Origin: Massilia soli
Lineage (GTDB): Bacteria > Pseudomonadota > Gammaproteobacteria > Burkholderiales > Burkholderiaceae_D
DNA: 64,000 bases
Direction: 5' to 3'
Assembly: GCF_016809835.1 (NCBI RefSeq)
Contig: NZ_JAFBIL020000002.1
Location: 496,001-560,000 of the forward strand
Shown here: piece after piece, positions 49,763 to 58,569 of the stretch
Layout of the letters: the number at the start of each line of letters is the position of its first letter
Numbering within the stretch: position 1 is the first letter of the stretch
Translations under genes and position numbers: made by a program
The notes under the pieces: model-generated
The model's database searches: none
Told to the model about the DNA's origin: nothing
The model's input: the letters and a program-made list of their open reading frames with translations, nothing else

Positions 49763-49779
49763 GTGATCCGGAACTAAAT

Positions 49780-49805
49780 AGAAAAAGGACGGCGTGCTGC
49801 CGTCC
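49780..49805 (-). terminator. Intrinsic terminator of cstA-ybdD
   Basis: GGACGGC (49787-49793) pairs with GCCGTCC (49799-49805). On the minus strand the stem runs into a T-tract (A-run 49782-49786). Confidence 0.85.
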
Positions 49806-49818
49806 CCGGTGCTGGCAG

Positions 49819-50016
49819 CTAGCAGCAGCCCCCGCTTCGGGCACTGCCGTAGCGCGCTTCCTGCCGTTCGCGGAAGAACTCTTCGTACGTCATCATGGGT
49901 TGTCCCGGATGGGTGGTCTCCATGTGCGAAACGTAGGTGTCGTACTCGGGCAGGCCAACCATCAGGCGCATGCTCTGCCCCAGATAGCGACCCGCCTGTG
50001 CCAGTTTATCGAACAT
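49819..50016 (-). CDS. ybdD: YbdD/YjiX family small protein
   Basis: A 65-residue protein of the DUF466 family: [21 protein letters not shown], then the conserved [18 protein letters not shown] and a cysteine-pair C-terminus (GGCC). Homologues (E. coli YbdD, YjiX) are encoded directly after CstA/BtsT transporters and are thought to assist them. Here it starts 3 bases after the cstA stop on the same strand. Confidence 0.9.
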   Translation of the reverse strand: MFDKLAQAGRYLGQSMRLMVGLPEYDTYVSHMETTHPGQPMMTYEEFFRERQEARYGSARSGGCC

Positions 50017-50019
50017 GCC

Positions 50020-52074
50020 TTATGCCGCCGCTGCCGTAAACGGCGTCTCTTTGGTTGTCGGCAACGCGTTCGCACGTGCCGCCAGCGCAGCCTTGATACC
50101 GAAGATGAGCACCGACACCACCACGACCATGAAGAACATCGCCAGGCTCGAGTTGAGGTAGTCGTTAAACACGATACGCTCCATTTCCATCATGGACTTC
50201 GCTGGCGCCAGCACGGTTCCCTGGTCAATCGCCGCCTGGAACTTGTTAGCGTGCGCCAGGAATCCGACCTTGACGTTTTCGCTGAACACTTTCTGCCAGC
50301 CTGCGGTCAGCGTGCACACCAGCAGGAACACAGTTGGCGCCATCGTCACCCACGCGTACTTGGCACGCTTCATCTTGAACAACACCACGGTTCCCAGGAT
50401 CAGCGCGATACCCGCCAGCATCTGGTTTGCGATGCCGAACAGCGGCCACAAGGTATTGATGCCACCCAGCGGATCAACCACGCCCTGATACAGGATGTAG
50501 CCCCAGGCCGTGACGCACAAGCCAGTCGCGGTCAGGTTGGCCACCAGCGAATCGGTGCGCTTGAACGATGGCACGAATGCGCCCATCAGGTCTTGCAGCA
50601 TGAACCTGCCAGCGCGGGTGCCGGCGTCCACCGCTGTGAGGATGAACAGCGCTTCGAACAGAATGGCGAAGTGGTACCAGAAGGCCATCATGGCCTTGCC
50701 GCCGATAACTTCCGACAGGATGTTCGCCATGCCGACCGCCAGGGTAGGGGCGCCACCGGCGCGCGAGATGATGCTGCTCTCTCCCACGTCCTTTGCGGTT
50801 TGCGTCAGCATTTCTGGCGTGATGTAGAAGCCCCATTGCGAAATCGCAGCCGCTGCCGATTCCGCCGTCGTGCCGAGCACTGCCGCCGGACTGTTCATGG
50901 CGAAGTAGATGCCTGGCTCGATGGTTGATGCCGCCACCAGCGCCATGATCGCCACAAACGATTCCATCAGCATCGCGCCATAGCCGATGAAGCGGGCGTG
51001 CTGCTCATTCTCGATCATCTTCGGCGTTGTTCCCGAAGCGATCAGTGCGTGGAAGCCCGACACGGCTCCGCAGGCAATGGTGATGAAGAGGAACGGGAAC
51101 ATGTTGCCCGCCCAGACCGGGCCGCTGCCATCAATAAATTGCGTTACCGAAGGCATCTTCATGTGCGGCGCAACGAGCACGATACCGATCGCCAGGCCGA
51201 CGATGGTGCCGATCTTCAGGAAGGTCGACAGGTAGTCGCGCGGCGCCAGCAGCAGCCACACAGGGATGACGGAAGCGACGAAACCGTAGCCGATCAGCAT
51301 CCAGGTCAGCTGGGTGCCGGTGTAGTCGAACATCGGGCCGAGTACTGGCGACTCTTGCACGAACTGTCCGCCGATGATGGCAAGCATCAGCAGCACGAAG
51401 CCGATTGCCGATACCTCGCCCACGCGGCCAACGCGCCAGTAGCGCGAATACAAGCCCATGAACAGCGCGATGGGAATGGTCGCCATGACGGTGAAGCTGC
51501 CCCACGGCGAGTGCGTCAGCGCTTTCACGACGATGAGGGCCAGCACGGCCAGGATGATGACCATGATCATGAACGTGCCGGTCAGCGCGATCAGGCCGGG
51601 AATTTCGCCCAGTTCCGACTTGATCAGGTCGCCCAGCGAGCGGCCATCGCGGCGCATCGACAGGAACAGCACGATGAAGTCTTGCACAGCGCCGGCAAAC
51701 ACCACGCCGGCCAGAATCCACAGCATGCCCGGCAGATAACCCATCTGCGCGGCAAGCACGGGACCGACCAGCGGCCCTGCACCGGCAATCGCGGCGAAGT
51801 GGTGGCCGAACAGTACGTTCTTGTTCGTTGGTACGTAATCGAGGCCGTCGTTGTTGCGGTAGGCCGGGGTCTGGCGAGTCTCGTCCAGGGACAAGACTTT
51901 GGTGGCGATGAACAGGCTGTAGAAGCGGTAGGCGATCAGGTAAACGCAGACCGCCGCGGCGACGATCCACACTGCGTTGATCGACTCGCCGCGCTTGAGC
52001 GCAATAAATGCTAGCGAGCCGGCGCCCGCAACGGATAGCGCAGCCCAACCGAGCTGGCTTGTAAGACGTTTCAT
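50020..52074 (-). CDS. cstA: CstA family peptide/pyruvate transporter
   Basis: A 684-residue polytopic membrane protein of the CstA (carbon starvation A) family. Recognised by GLDYVPTNKNVLFGHHFAAIAGAGPLVGPVLAAQMGYLPGMLWIL near the N-terminus and by HALIASGTTPKMIENE...GYGAMLMESFVAI in the middle. Homologues CstA and BtsT import peptides and/or pyruvate by proton symport under nutrient limitation. It is transcribed away from a Cache-domain two-component system at 52250, which probably controls it. Confidence 0.93.
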   Translation of the reverse strand: MKRLTSQLGWAALSVAGAGSLAFIALKRGESINAVWIVAAAVCVYLIAYRFYSLFIATKVLSLDETRQTPAYRNNDGLDYVPTNKNVLFGHHFAAIAGAGPLVGPVLAAQMGYLPGMLWILAGVVFAGAVQDFIVLFLSMRRDGRSLGDLIKSELGEIPGLIALTGTFMIMVIILAVLALIVVKALTHSPWGSFTVMATIPIALFMGLYSRYWRVGRVGEVSAIGFVLLMLAIIGGQFVQESPVLGPMFDYTGTQLTWMLIGYGFVASVIPVWLLLAPRDYLSTFLKIGTIVGLAIGIVLVAPHMKMPSVTQFIDGSGPVWAGNMFPFLFITIACGAVSGFHALIASGTTPKMIENEQHARFIGYGAMLMESFVAIMALVAASTIEPGIYFAMNSPAAVLGTTAESAAAAISQWGFYITPEMLTQTAKDVGESSIISRAGGAPTLAVGMANILSEVIGGKAMMAFWYHFAILFEALFILTAVDAGTRAGRFMLQDLMGAFVPSFKRTDSLVANLTATGLCVTAWGYILYQGVVDPLGGINTLWPLFGIANQMLAGIALILGTVVLFKMKRAKYAWVTMAPTVFLLVCTLTAGWQKVFSENVKVGFLAHANKFQAAIDQGTVLAPAKSMMEMERIVFNDYLNSSLAMFFMVVVVSVLIFGIKAALAARANALPTTKETPFTAAAA

Positions 52075-52163
52075 ATTGGATCCTCCAAGGATTGTGCGGG
52101 CTCTGCGGGGACGGACCGGTCAGTGCCAGTTTGGTGCGCAGCGTGCACCGAAGTATTGAAGAA

Positions 52164-52221
52164 CGCACCACTTCGATCAAGCGCACCACTACGCAGAGGG
52201 TGTACGTAGTACCACGTACAC
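52164..52221. promoter_or_regulatory. Candidate operator sites between cstA and the two-component genes
   Basis: The intergenic region contains an exact direct repeat CGCACCACT at 52164-52172 and 52182-52190 (start-to-start 18 bases). It also contains a perfect inverted repeat GTGTACGT (52200-52207) and ACGTACAC (52214-52221) with a 6-base spacer. Either could bind the divergent NarL/LuxR-type regulator; this is inference. Confidence 0.45.
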
Positions 52222-52249
52222 ACGAATGGCCGAAGGCACGTAAAATCTT

Positions 52250-53647
52250 ATGGATCGGTTAAAAGGAAAGTCGGCAAGCATGAAGTTAAGGCAGAAAGTG
52301 ATAGTCCTCGCGATTACGCCGCTCATTGTTGCCCTGTGCGCGATCGCGCTGTTCGTGCGCCAGGAGGCAGTCGCGCTTGCTCAGCAGCAAAGGGCGACGA
52401 TCCAGCATGCTTACCTTGCGAGCAAGGAAGCCGAGCTGAAGCATTACGTAGCGCTGGCGTCGCGGTCCATCGCGCACCTGTATGAGTCGGGACGCACCGA
52501 CGAGGCAACGATGGAGGAGGCCAAGCAGATTTTAGGCAGCCTCAGCTACGGTAACGACGGCTATTTCTTTGTCTACGACATGCAAGGAAAGAACCTGATG
52601 CACCCGCGCCAGCCCGAACTGGTGGGACAAAGCCTGTGGGAGATGCGCGACGCCGCGGGCGTGCCGACGATTCAGCGCCTGATCGCGAGGGCGAAGGCGG
52701 GCGGAGGATTCCAGCGCTACAGCTGGTCCAAGCCCTCGTCGAAAAAGGAAGCGCCCAAGCTCGGCTATGTGATTCCAATGAACAACTGGGGCTGGATGAT
52801 TGGCACCGGAATTTACCTCGACGACGTGGAGGCTGCCCTGGCCAAGATCGACGCCCAGCAGTCCGAGCATATTCGCGGCACCATGATGTGGATTGCGGCG
52901 CTGGCGATTGTCAGCGCGGTGATCGTGGCTGTCGGCGGGCTGGCGCTGAATATCAGCGAGCTGCGCGTGGCCGATGCCAAGCTGAAAGTGCTGGCGCAGC
53001 GGGTGGTGGAGTCGCAGGAATCGGAGAGGGCGCGGCTGTCGCGCGACCTGCATGACGGTATCAGCCAGTGGCTGGTGTCGATCAAGCTGCAGATCGAGGC
53101 AGGGATCATCCGGTTGTCTGGTAATGCTGAACAGCAGCAGAAGGCGCGCAGCAGTTTTGAACACACGGCGGAGCAACTCAACGATGTGCTTGGCGAGGTG
53201 CGGCGCATTTCGCACAACCTGCGGCCGGCGATTCTCGATGACCTTGGCCTGGCCGCGGCGCTAGACTACCTGGCGCATGAATTTACCGAGCACAGCGCCA
53301 CGCCGGTGCATTTCTCGGCCAAGGGCAATACCGACGGCCTGCCGCATGTGGCCAACACGGTGTTGTTCCGCATCGCGCAAGAGGCGTTGACCAACGTCGA
53401 ACGCCACGCGCACGCGCAGCGGATCGATATGGCACTGGTACGAAAGGGCAAGACCATGACATTGATTGTGAGCGACGACGGCAGCGGCTTCGATTCGAAG
53501 CGGGTCGCGCTGCACCCAAAACGCGGAATCGGGCTGCGCAATATGATGGAGCGGATGGACGCGATCGGCGGGCGCCTGGATATTGCATCCTCAACTTCAG
53601 GAACAACGGTGAAAGCCTCGGTGGAAATCGACGGATTGAAAACATGA
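52250..53647 (+). CDS. Cache-domain sensor histidine kinase (HisKA_3 type)
   Basis: A 465-residue inner-membrane kinase. There is a first helix at about 17-37, then a periplasmic single-Cache domain (about 40-205) with GYFFVYDMQGKNLMHPRQPELVGQ and PMNNWGWMIGTGIYLDD. The second helix is at about 212-234. The HisKA_3 domain has His268 in ARLSRDLHDGISQWL, and a C-terminal ATPase domain carries SDDGSGF and GIGLRNMMERM. Such Cache domains bind small carboxylates. ATG 52250 and ATG 52280 are both possible starts. Its stop overlaps the regulator gene (ATGA). The divergent cstA suggests a pyruvate/carboxylate uptake circuit. Confidence 0.88.
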   Translation: MDRLKGKSASMKLRQKVIVLAITPLIVALCAIALFVRQEAVALAQQQRATIQHAYLASKEAELKHYVALASRSIAHLYESGRTDEATMEEAKQILGSLSYGNDGYFFVYDMQGKNLMHPRQPELVGQSLWEMRDAAGVPTIQRLIARAKAGGGFQRYSWSKPSSKKEAPKLGYVIPMNNWGWMIGTGIYLDDVEAALAKIDAQQSEHIRGTMMWIAALAIVSAVIVAVGGLALNISELRVADAKLKVLAQRVVESQESERARLSRDLHDGISQWLVSIKLQIEAGIIRLSGNAEQQQKARSSFEHTAEQLNDVLGEVRRISHNLRPAILDDLGLAAALDYLAHEFTEHSATPVHFSAKGNTDGLPHVANTVLFRIAQEALTNVERHAHAQRIDMALVRKGKTMTLIVSDDGSGFDSKRVALHPKRGIGLRNMMERMDAIGGRLDIASSTSGTTVKASVEIDGLKT

Positions 53648-54279
53648 CGACAGACATCATCAGGATCATGCTGGTTGACGACCACCCCTTGGTACGCGAC
53701 GGACTGCGCGCGCGGCTGGAGGCAGTGCCGCATTTTCGCGTTGTGGCGGAAGCCGATGGCGCCGACGACGCGCTTAGGCAGGCGGGAGCGGAGCAGGTGG
53801 ACCTCGTCCTTATGGACATCAACATGCGTGGCAGCAACGGTATCGAGGCGACCAGCAGGTTGTGCGCCGCGGTTCCCGGTATTGCCGTGCTCATCCTGTC
53901 GATGCACGACAAGCTGGAATACGTCAGCCAGGCGATGCAGGCCGGCGCGCGCGGCTACGTGCTGAAGGACGCTCCGGGCAAGGACATTGTGCTAGCGATC
54001 GAGACGGTGATGTCCGGCGGAATTTACTACAGCGCTGCGCTGGCGCGGCAACTCGCGCACCCGATGGCGCAGGACAACCAGCTGACGGTGCGCGAGCAGG
54101 AAGTGCTGCAGCACATTGCTGCGGGCCAGTCGAACAAGCAGATCGCGAGCGACCTGGATTTGTCAGTGCGCACGGTGGAGACGCACCGGCTGAATATTAA
54201 GCGCAAGCTGGGGATTGAAGGCCAGGCGGAGCTGATCAAATTTGCTGTGCAGCATGCGCACTTCGAGGGCGGGCGATAG
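53644..54279 (+). CDS. NarL/LuxR-type response regulator
   Basis: A 211-residue regulator. The receiver domain has phosphoacceptor Asp58 (LVLMDINMRGSNG), with KDA near residue 110. The C-terminal LuxR-type helix-turn-helix is LTVREQEVLQHIAAGQSNKQIASDLDLSVRTVETHRLNIKRKL. It is translationally coupled to the Cache-domain kinase by a four-base overlap and is therefore its cognate partner. It probably acts on the cstA promoter region. Confidence 0.92.
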   Translation: MTTDIIRIMLVDDHPLVRDGLRARLEAVPHFRVVAEADGADDALRQAGAEQVDLVLMDINMRGSNGIEATSRLCAAVPGIAVLILSMHDKLEYVSQAMQAGARGYVLKDAPGKDIVLAIETVMSGGIYYSAALARQLAHPMAQDNQLTVREQEVLQHIAAGQSNKQIASDLDLSVRTVETHRLNIKRKLGIEGQAELIKFAVQHAHFEGGR

Positions 54280-54330
54280 ATGGACACCCGGCAGGATGGC
54301 GGCCCGCTGCCCATTCGGGGATGATTTATG

Positions 54331-54336
54331 TATAAT
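54331..54336 (+). promoter_or_regulatory. Minus-10 box of tRNA-Ser
   Basis: A perfect TATAAT lies 11 bases before the tRNA 5' end. The minus-35 region is weak. Confidence 0.55.
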
Positions 54337-54347
54337 GCGGGCCAGCA

Positions 54348-54437
54348 GGAAGCGTGGCCGAGTGGTTGAAGGCACCAGTCTTGAAAACTGGCGACGGGTT
54401 AAACTGTTCGTGAGTTCGAATCTCACCGCTTCCGCCA
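54348..54437 (+). tRNA. tRNA-Ser (anticodon TGA)
   Basis: A 90-base class II tRNA with encoded GCCA end. The acceptor GGAAGCG pairs with CGCTTCC, the anticodon loop is CTTGAAA (anticodon TGA), a long variable arm follows, and the T-arm is GTGAG TTCGAAT CTCAC. Confidence 0.95.
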
Positions 54438-54446
54438 GGATAATAA

Positions 54447-54476
54447 ACAAAAGCCCCACAAGTTGGGGCTTTTGTT
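54447..54476 (+). terminator. Intrinsic terminator of tRNA-Ser
   Basis: ACAAAAGCCCC (54447-54457) pairs with GGGGCTTTTGT (54465-54475). The GC stem followed by TTTTGTT is a typical tRNA terminator. Confidence 0.88.
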
Positions 54477-54492
54477 CGTCTGGCAGGGTGCC

Positions 54493-54825
54493 TTAGCCGA
54501 TCATCTCCTGCGCAGAGAGGTCCATTCCTTGGTGGGGAAAGGCCGCTCGAACGTGGCACACAGAAGGTTCCGCGGCGAAGTACGCTTGCAGCCCCGTCAT
54601 GAAGACCAGGTGGTCTTCACTTGGTTCGAATACTTGCGTATGGTCCTCGAGCGTTTGCCACTGCACGATCAGACTGAACAGCGATGGCGTCTCGACTCCC
54701 TGTGTGAGCAGATGCCCCTCGTAGCCCTTCGCGCGCGCAAGCAGGTGCGTGACCTCGCCGAACGCGGTTTTGAATGCGTCGATCTGATCGGTTCTGACAG
54801 GTATCGATGCAATTTCGTAGATCAT
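54493..54825 (-). CDS. Antibiotic biosynthesis monooxygenase (ABM) domain protein
   Basis: A 110-residue dimeric alpha/beta-barrel protein of the ABM superfamily. It starts MIYEIASIPVRTDQIDAFKTAFGEVTHLLARAKGYEG and contains LFSLIVQWQTLEDH. Members act as cofactor-free monooxygenases on quinone-like substrates or as heme-related proteins; the substrate here is unknown. It is 21 bases downstream of the quinone-oxidoreductase-like gene and probably co-transcribed with it under the ArsR-type regulator. Confidence 0.85.
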   Translation of the reverse strand: MIYEIASIPVRTDQIDAFKTAFGEVTHLLARAKGYEGHLLTQGVETPSLFSLIVQWQTLEDHTQVFEPSEDHLVFMTGLQAYFAAEPSVCHVRAAFPHQGMDLSAQEMIG

Positions 54826-54846
54826 GACATCCTCCGTAATCGGTGC

Positions 54847-55842
54847 TTATGACTGGGCTTGGGTAGCGTTGGTATTCGCCGACGGAACGACGGCGATAGC
54901 GATTTTTCCGCGCAGCCCGTTATCACGACTTTCGAGACGAGCATGAGCAAGCGGAATGTCGGCCAATGAGTAAGTCGCCCCGACATGCGGCCGAAGCTGA
55001 CCGCGTTCGACCAACGCGCTCAGTTCATCGAGCTTGCCACGATTCTGTCGTGTGAACACGAAGTGATAACTCGCATTCTTGCCCCAGGCTTGAATGAGGT
55101 TCTGCGGCTTCGCGAGATCGACGATCGAGACGACCCGGCCGAGCTGGGCAAGCGCGTCAGGAGAACGGGTGAGGGTGTCGCCACCAATCGTGTCGAAGAC
55201 AACGTTGACGCCTTGGCCGGCTGTTTCACGCATGATGACGTCGACATAGTCTTCCTTCTGATAGTCGATAACGACATCGGCGCCCAGGCCTCGGACGAAG
55301 TCGAACTGTTCCGCACGTGCCGTCGTGAATACCCTCGCACCGATAGCCTTCGCAACTTGAATTGCCACATGGCCCACACCACCCGCGCCGCCGTGCACCA
55401 AAATGCTTTCCCCGACTCGCAGTTGCGCACGGCCGACCAGCGCTTCCCATGCCGTCCCGCCAACCAGGGTCAAGCTGGCAGCTTCAAGATGGCTGAGAGA
55501 AGCAGGCTTCTTCCCGACGATGTTTTCGGCCGCAACGTGGTACTCCGCATAGCTTCCTGGGCCATCGAAGATCTGGGGCGTGTACCAAACCTCGTCACCT
55601 GGGACAAAGGCCGTTACACCTGGTCCGACTTCTTCGACCACGCCGGAAACATCGTGACCGGTAATGGCCGGGAGTGGCACGTAGTCCTGGTAATCGCCGC
55701 GACGGACCTGGTAGTCCAAAGGGTTGATGGAAGTAGCGTGAACTCGAACCAGCACTTGTCCTGCTCCAGGCACGGGTTTGGGTACTTCACGCAGTTCAAA
55801 TGCATCGATACCGCCAAAAGTATTAAGAGTCATTGCTTTCAT
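54847..55842 (-). CDS. NADP-dependent quinone oxidoreductase-like protein (MDR superfamily)
   Basis: A 331-residue medium-chain dehydrogenase/reductase. The N-terminal GroES-like domain includes [21 protein letters not shown] and the [14 protein letters not shown] segment. The Rossmann motif is [28 protein letters not shown]. The cysteines of zinc-dependent alcohol dehydrogenases are absent, placing it with quinone oxidoreductases and enoyl reductases. It lies between an ABM-domain gene and an ArsR-type regulator gene, with an operator-like site just upstream. Confidence 0.9.
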   Translation of the reverse strand: MKAMTLNTFGGIDAFELREVPKPVPGAGQVLVRVHATSINPLDYQVRRGDYQDYVPLPAITGHDVSGVVEEVGPGVTAFVPGDEVWYTPQIFDGPGSYAEYHVAAENIVGKKPASLSHLEAASLTLVGGTAWEALVGRAQLRVGESILVHGGAGGVGHVAIQVAKAIGARVFTTARAEQFDFVRGLGADVVIDYQKEDYVDVIMRETAGQGVNVVFDTIGGDTLTRSPDALAQLGRVVSIVDLAKPQNLIQAWGKNASYHFVFTRQNRGKLDELSALVERGQLRPHVGATYSLADIPLAHARLESRDNGLRGKIAIAVVPSANTNATQAQS

Positions 55843-55867
55843 TTCATCCTCACTTCGTCAAAAAGAG

Positions 55868-55887
55868 ATATCGAGGAATTTCGATAT
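55868..55887. promoter_or_regulatory. Candidate ArsR-type operator before the oxidoreductase gene
   Basis: ATATCG (55868-55873), 8-base spacer, CGATAT (55882-55887). It has the same architecture as the site at 56216-56235. It lies 26 bases upstream of the oxidoreductase start, between the two genes. Confidence 0.6.
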
Positions 55888-55903
55888 ATCATATCAAAAA
55901 AAT

Positions 55904-56206
55904 TTACAAGTCTTTGCCAATCAGTTCCGCGAGTGACCTGATCGCTTCTTCGTTCCGCTTATAGTATGTCCACTGACCAACGCGCTGGACTTCAACCAAA
56001 CCAGCTCGCTGCAATGTTGCAAGATAGTTGGAGACCGTCGACTGCGACAATCCGACGCCCTCCTGGATACTGCTTACACAGACGCCTACCTTATGAACGT
56101 CTCCTTCATCTTGCGGTGGAAAGTTGTTCTCAGGATCTTTCAGCCGTTCCAAGATGTCGAGGCGGGTACGATTCGAGAGTGCTTTGAAGATTTCAAGTAA
56201 GTTCAT
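55904..56206 (-). CDS. ArsR/SmtB-family transcriptional regulator
   Basis: A 100-residue winged-helix regulator. LLEIFKALSNRTRLDILERLKDP is followed by the recognition region VGLSQSTVSNYLATLQRAGLVEVQRVGQWTYYKRNEEAI. It lacks an obvious alpha3 metal-binding ELCVCDL box; one cysteine occurs in VGVCVSSIQEG. This suggests a redox- or ligand-responsive member. I use ATG 56206; a GTG two codons upstream has no better ribosome-binding site. Operator-like repeats lie both upstream of this gene and between it and the oxidoreductase, so it probably represses both. Confidence 0.88.
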   Translation of the reverse strand: MNLLEIFKALSNRTRLDILERLKDPENNFPPQDEGDVHKVGVCVSSIQEGVGLSQSTVSNYLATLQRAGLVEVQRVGQWTYYKRNEEAIRSLAELIGKDL

Positions 56207-56215
56207 CAGCACATC

Positions 56216-56235
56216 ATATCGATATTTCGCGATAT
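56216..56235. promoter_or_regulatory. Candidate ArsR-type operator before the regulator gene
   Basis: ATATCG (56216-56221), 8-base spacer, CGATAT (56230-56235). It lies 9 bases upstream of the regulator ATG and is therefore placed for autorepression. The rest of 56236-56452 shows no gene. Confidence 0.62.
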
Positions 56236-56452
56236 GTCAAGTTGGGTCGTTAATCTGGCAACGGGTCGGGCGCCGCGTTGCGCGGCTCAGGTCAGGACAG
56301 TTCTCGCGGTTGCGGCCTTTGAACAAATCAGACTGTCCTGCGCGAGCTAGGGGCGTGCCACACGCGGCTGTCATGGCAACTTATTTTCGCGATTGACAGA
56401 CGGCGTTGCCGCCGCTGTCAGTCTTATCGCGCGACGTCAGACGCCGGACTGG

Positions 56453-58294
56453 TTACCACGCGAGTACAACGGACGTCATTGCAGGTAGGGTCAGCGGTGA
56501 GCGCAGGTCCACGGTCGCGCCGGTCAGCACGTCCTTCGCCGTGAGCGCGTTCTTGATCATCCCGGCAAAGCGCTTGAGGTCCAGTTGGCTCGCGCCTGGA
56601 TTTTTGTTCAGCACCACCATCACCGTCTGCTTGCCATCATGGCGGAAATACACGTAGGTATTTTCATGCGGCAGGTAGTGGGTCAATTTGCCGTGCTTTA
56701 CTGCCGAACTCGTTTTACGCCAGTTGAACAGCTTGCGTACCAGGTTTTGCATGTCGCGCTGGCCGTCGGACAGGCCGGCGCCGCTGAATGCATTGACCTT
56801 GTCGCCGGCCCAGCCACCTGGCATGTCCGCACGCAGCACACCGTCGTCGCGCTGCTTGGGGCTGCCGATCATGATCTCGGTGCCGTAGAACATCTGCGGA
56901 ATGCCGCGCGTTGTCGCCATGAGGATCAGGTTGGTCTTCATCAAGTCGACGTTGTTGTCGACCTGCGCCAGAATCCGAGGCCGATCGTGGTTGTCCGGGA
57001 ACACCATGAGTTTCATCGGGTCGGCATACAGATAGTCCGCAGCGAGGATCTCGTAAATCTTGATCAATCCCTGGCCGCTCGATTCCGGCGCCGTCAGGGC
57101 CAACGGCGCCGTGTCCGACAGCGGGAAGTCCATCACAGTAGGCAATTCCGACTTGTAGCCGTCGCGATTGATGACACCTTTTTGCCAGTAGGCGACCATG
57201 TGCGGGCGCGCATCCATTTCCTCGCCGACGATGTTCATCTTTGGATATTCTTCGACGACGGCGCGGTTCCAGTCATTCAGGAATGCTGGATCCGAGTAGG
57301 AGTACGTGTCTTCCCGGATGCCGGACAAATTGGCGTACTCAATCCACCACAGCGTGTTCTGAATCAGGTACCTGGCTACCAGTTTATTGCGTTGATTCAT
57401 GTCGGGCATCGTCTCGACGAACCAGCCGTCGAAGAAGCGCGCCTTCTCTTCAGGGGCGACATGGATGTCTTGGGCAACCGTATGCTGGTTATTCGTCGGC
57501 AGGAAGGTTTTTCCGTGGTTGATCCAGTCGGCTGCCGGCATGTCCTTCATCCACCAGTGTCCAGTGCCAATGTGGTTGAGAACGATGTCGTGGATCACGC
57601 CAATGCCCCGGGCGTTGGCCGCAGCGACATAGTTGCGGAAATCTTCATTGCTTCCGAAGCGGGGATCAATCTTGTAGTAATCAGTCAGCGAGTAGCCGTG
57701 GTACGAGTAGGTCGGTTGGTTATTTTCGAGCAGGGGAGTCGGCCAGATCATCGTAAAACCGAGGTCGCGCACGTAGTCAAGCTGCGCCTGCATTCCTGCC
57801 AGGTCGCCGCCGTGGCGCTTGGTCGGGTCCTTGCGGTCGCTGCCTTCCAGCATGCCGGCAACATCATTGGTGGCATCGCCGTTCGAGAAGCGGTCCGGCA
57901 TCAGAAGATAGATCGCATCGCTCGAGTCAAAGCTGGTCCTTTGCGCCGATTGTGGACGGCGCGCTTCCAGCCGGTATGGCTGGCTAACCACGACTTGCTT
58001 GCCGCGCTTGAACTGCAGCTTTAGTTCGCCCGGTTTCGCGTCTTTGCTGATCTTCAGGTTGACGAACAGGTAGTTTGGATTGTCGGTGCGCTCCACACTG
58101 GCAACCCGCACGCCCGGATAGCTCAGCGCCGCCTCGAGTTCGCCGATTTTCTCGCCATGCACCATTACCTGCAGGTCGGGACGCTTCATGCCAACCCACC
58201 AGTTCATTGGTTCGACATGCTGGATTTGATAGGGCGATGCACTTGCCCACATCGCGGGAATCCAAGCTGAGATAGCGAGAACGATTTTGCGCAC
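56453..58294 (-). CDS. GH13 cyclomaltodextrinase/neopullulanase-like amylase (exported)
   Basis: A 613-residue protein with a signal peptide (cleavage near WASA). An N-terminal cyclomaltodextrinase-type beta domain (about 20-115, QIQHVEPMNWWVGMKRPDLQVMVHG) precedes the GH13 barrel, which begins IYLLMPDRFSNGD. Catalytic residues are in SGIREDTYSY (nucleophile Asp), MNIVGEEMDA (acid/base Glu) and VFPDNHDRPR (transition-state Asp). It likely cleaves maltodextrins or cyclodextrins in the periplasm. I use GTG 58294 with a GGAG site 5 bases upstream; it starts the signal peptide. Confidence 0.9.
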   Translation of the reverse strand: MRKIVLAISAWIPAMWASASPYQIQHVEPMNWWVGMKRPDLQVMVHGEKIGELEAALSYPGVRVASVERTDNPNYLFVNLKISKDAKPGELKLQFKRGKQVVVSQPYRLEARRPQSAQRTSFDSSDAIYLLMPDRFSNGDATNDVAGMLEGSDRKDPTKRHGGDLAGMQAQLDYVRDLGFTMIWPTPLLENNQPTYSYHGYSLTDYYKIDPRFGSNEDFRNYVAAANARGIGVIHDIVLNHIGTGHWWMKDMPAADWINHGKTFLPTNNQHTVAQDIHVAPEEKARFFDGWFVETMPDMNQRNKLVARYLIQNTLWWIEYANLSGIREDTYSYSDPAFLNDWNRAVVEEYPKMNIVGEEMDARPHMVAYWQKGVINRDGYKSELPTVMDFPLSDTAPLALTAPESSGQGLIKIYEILAADYLYADPMKLMVFPDNHDRPRILAQVDNNVDLMKTNLILMATTRGIPQMFYGTEIMIGSPKQRDDGVLRADMPGGWAGDKVNAFSGAGLSDGQRDMQNLVRKLFNWRKTSSAVKHGKLTHYLPHENTYVYFRHDGKQTVMVVLNKNPGASQLDLKRFAGMIKNALTAKDVLTGATVDLRSPLTLPAMTSVVLAW

Positions 58295-58444
58295 TGTGTC
58301 TCCGGATATTTTTGTTAATGTAGTAAAGTAACAGACAAAAATACCGGAAACAAGCCTCAAGTGCTTATTGATGTAGTTTTATTTCAATGCTATTCGGACT
58401 CAGTCATATTTGCACAACCGGCTGCCGAGGAATCAGTGAACACG

Positions 58445-58569
58445 GTCGTTCCCGCGGAGGCGGGAACCTATGCTTCATTTTGAGCGGCTGTCGGATGCGC
58501 AGTATGGGTTCCCGCTTTCGCGGGAACGACGGGAGGTGACTTAAGCGGGAACGACGGGCGGTGACTTAT
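58445..58569. repeat. Paired REP-like repeat, locus 3, with a 25-bp tandem duplication
   Basis: Inverted units run from GTCGTTCCCGC (58445) to GCGGGAACGAC (58520-58530). The last half-unit with its flank is then duplicated in tandem: 58520-58544 and 58545-58569 differ at two positions. The second copy covers the stop codon of the VOC gene (58566-58568). Confidence 0.7.
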
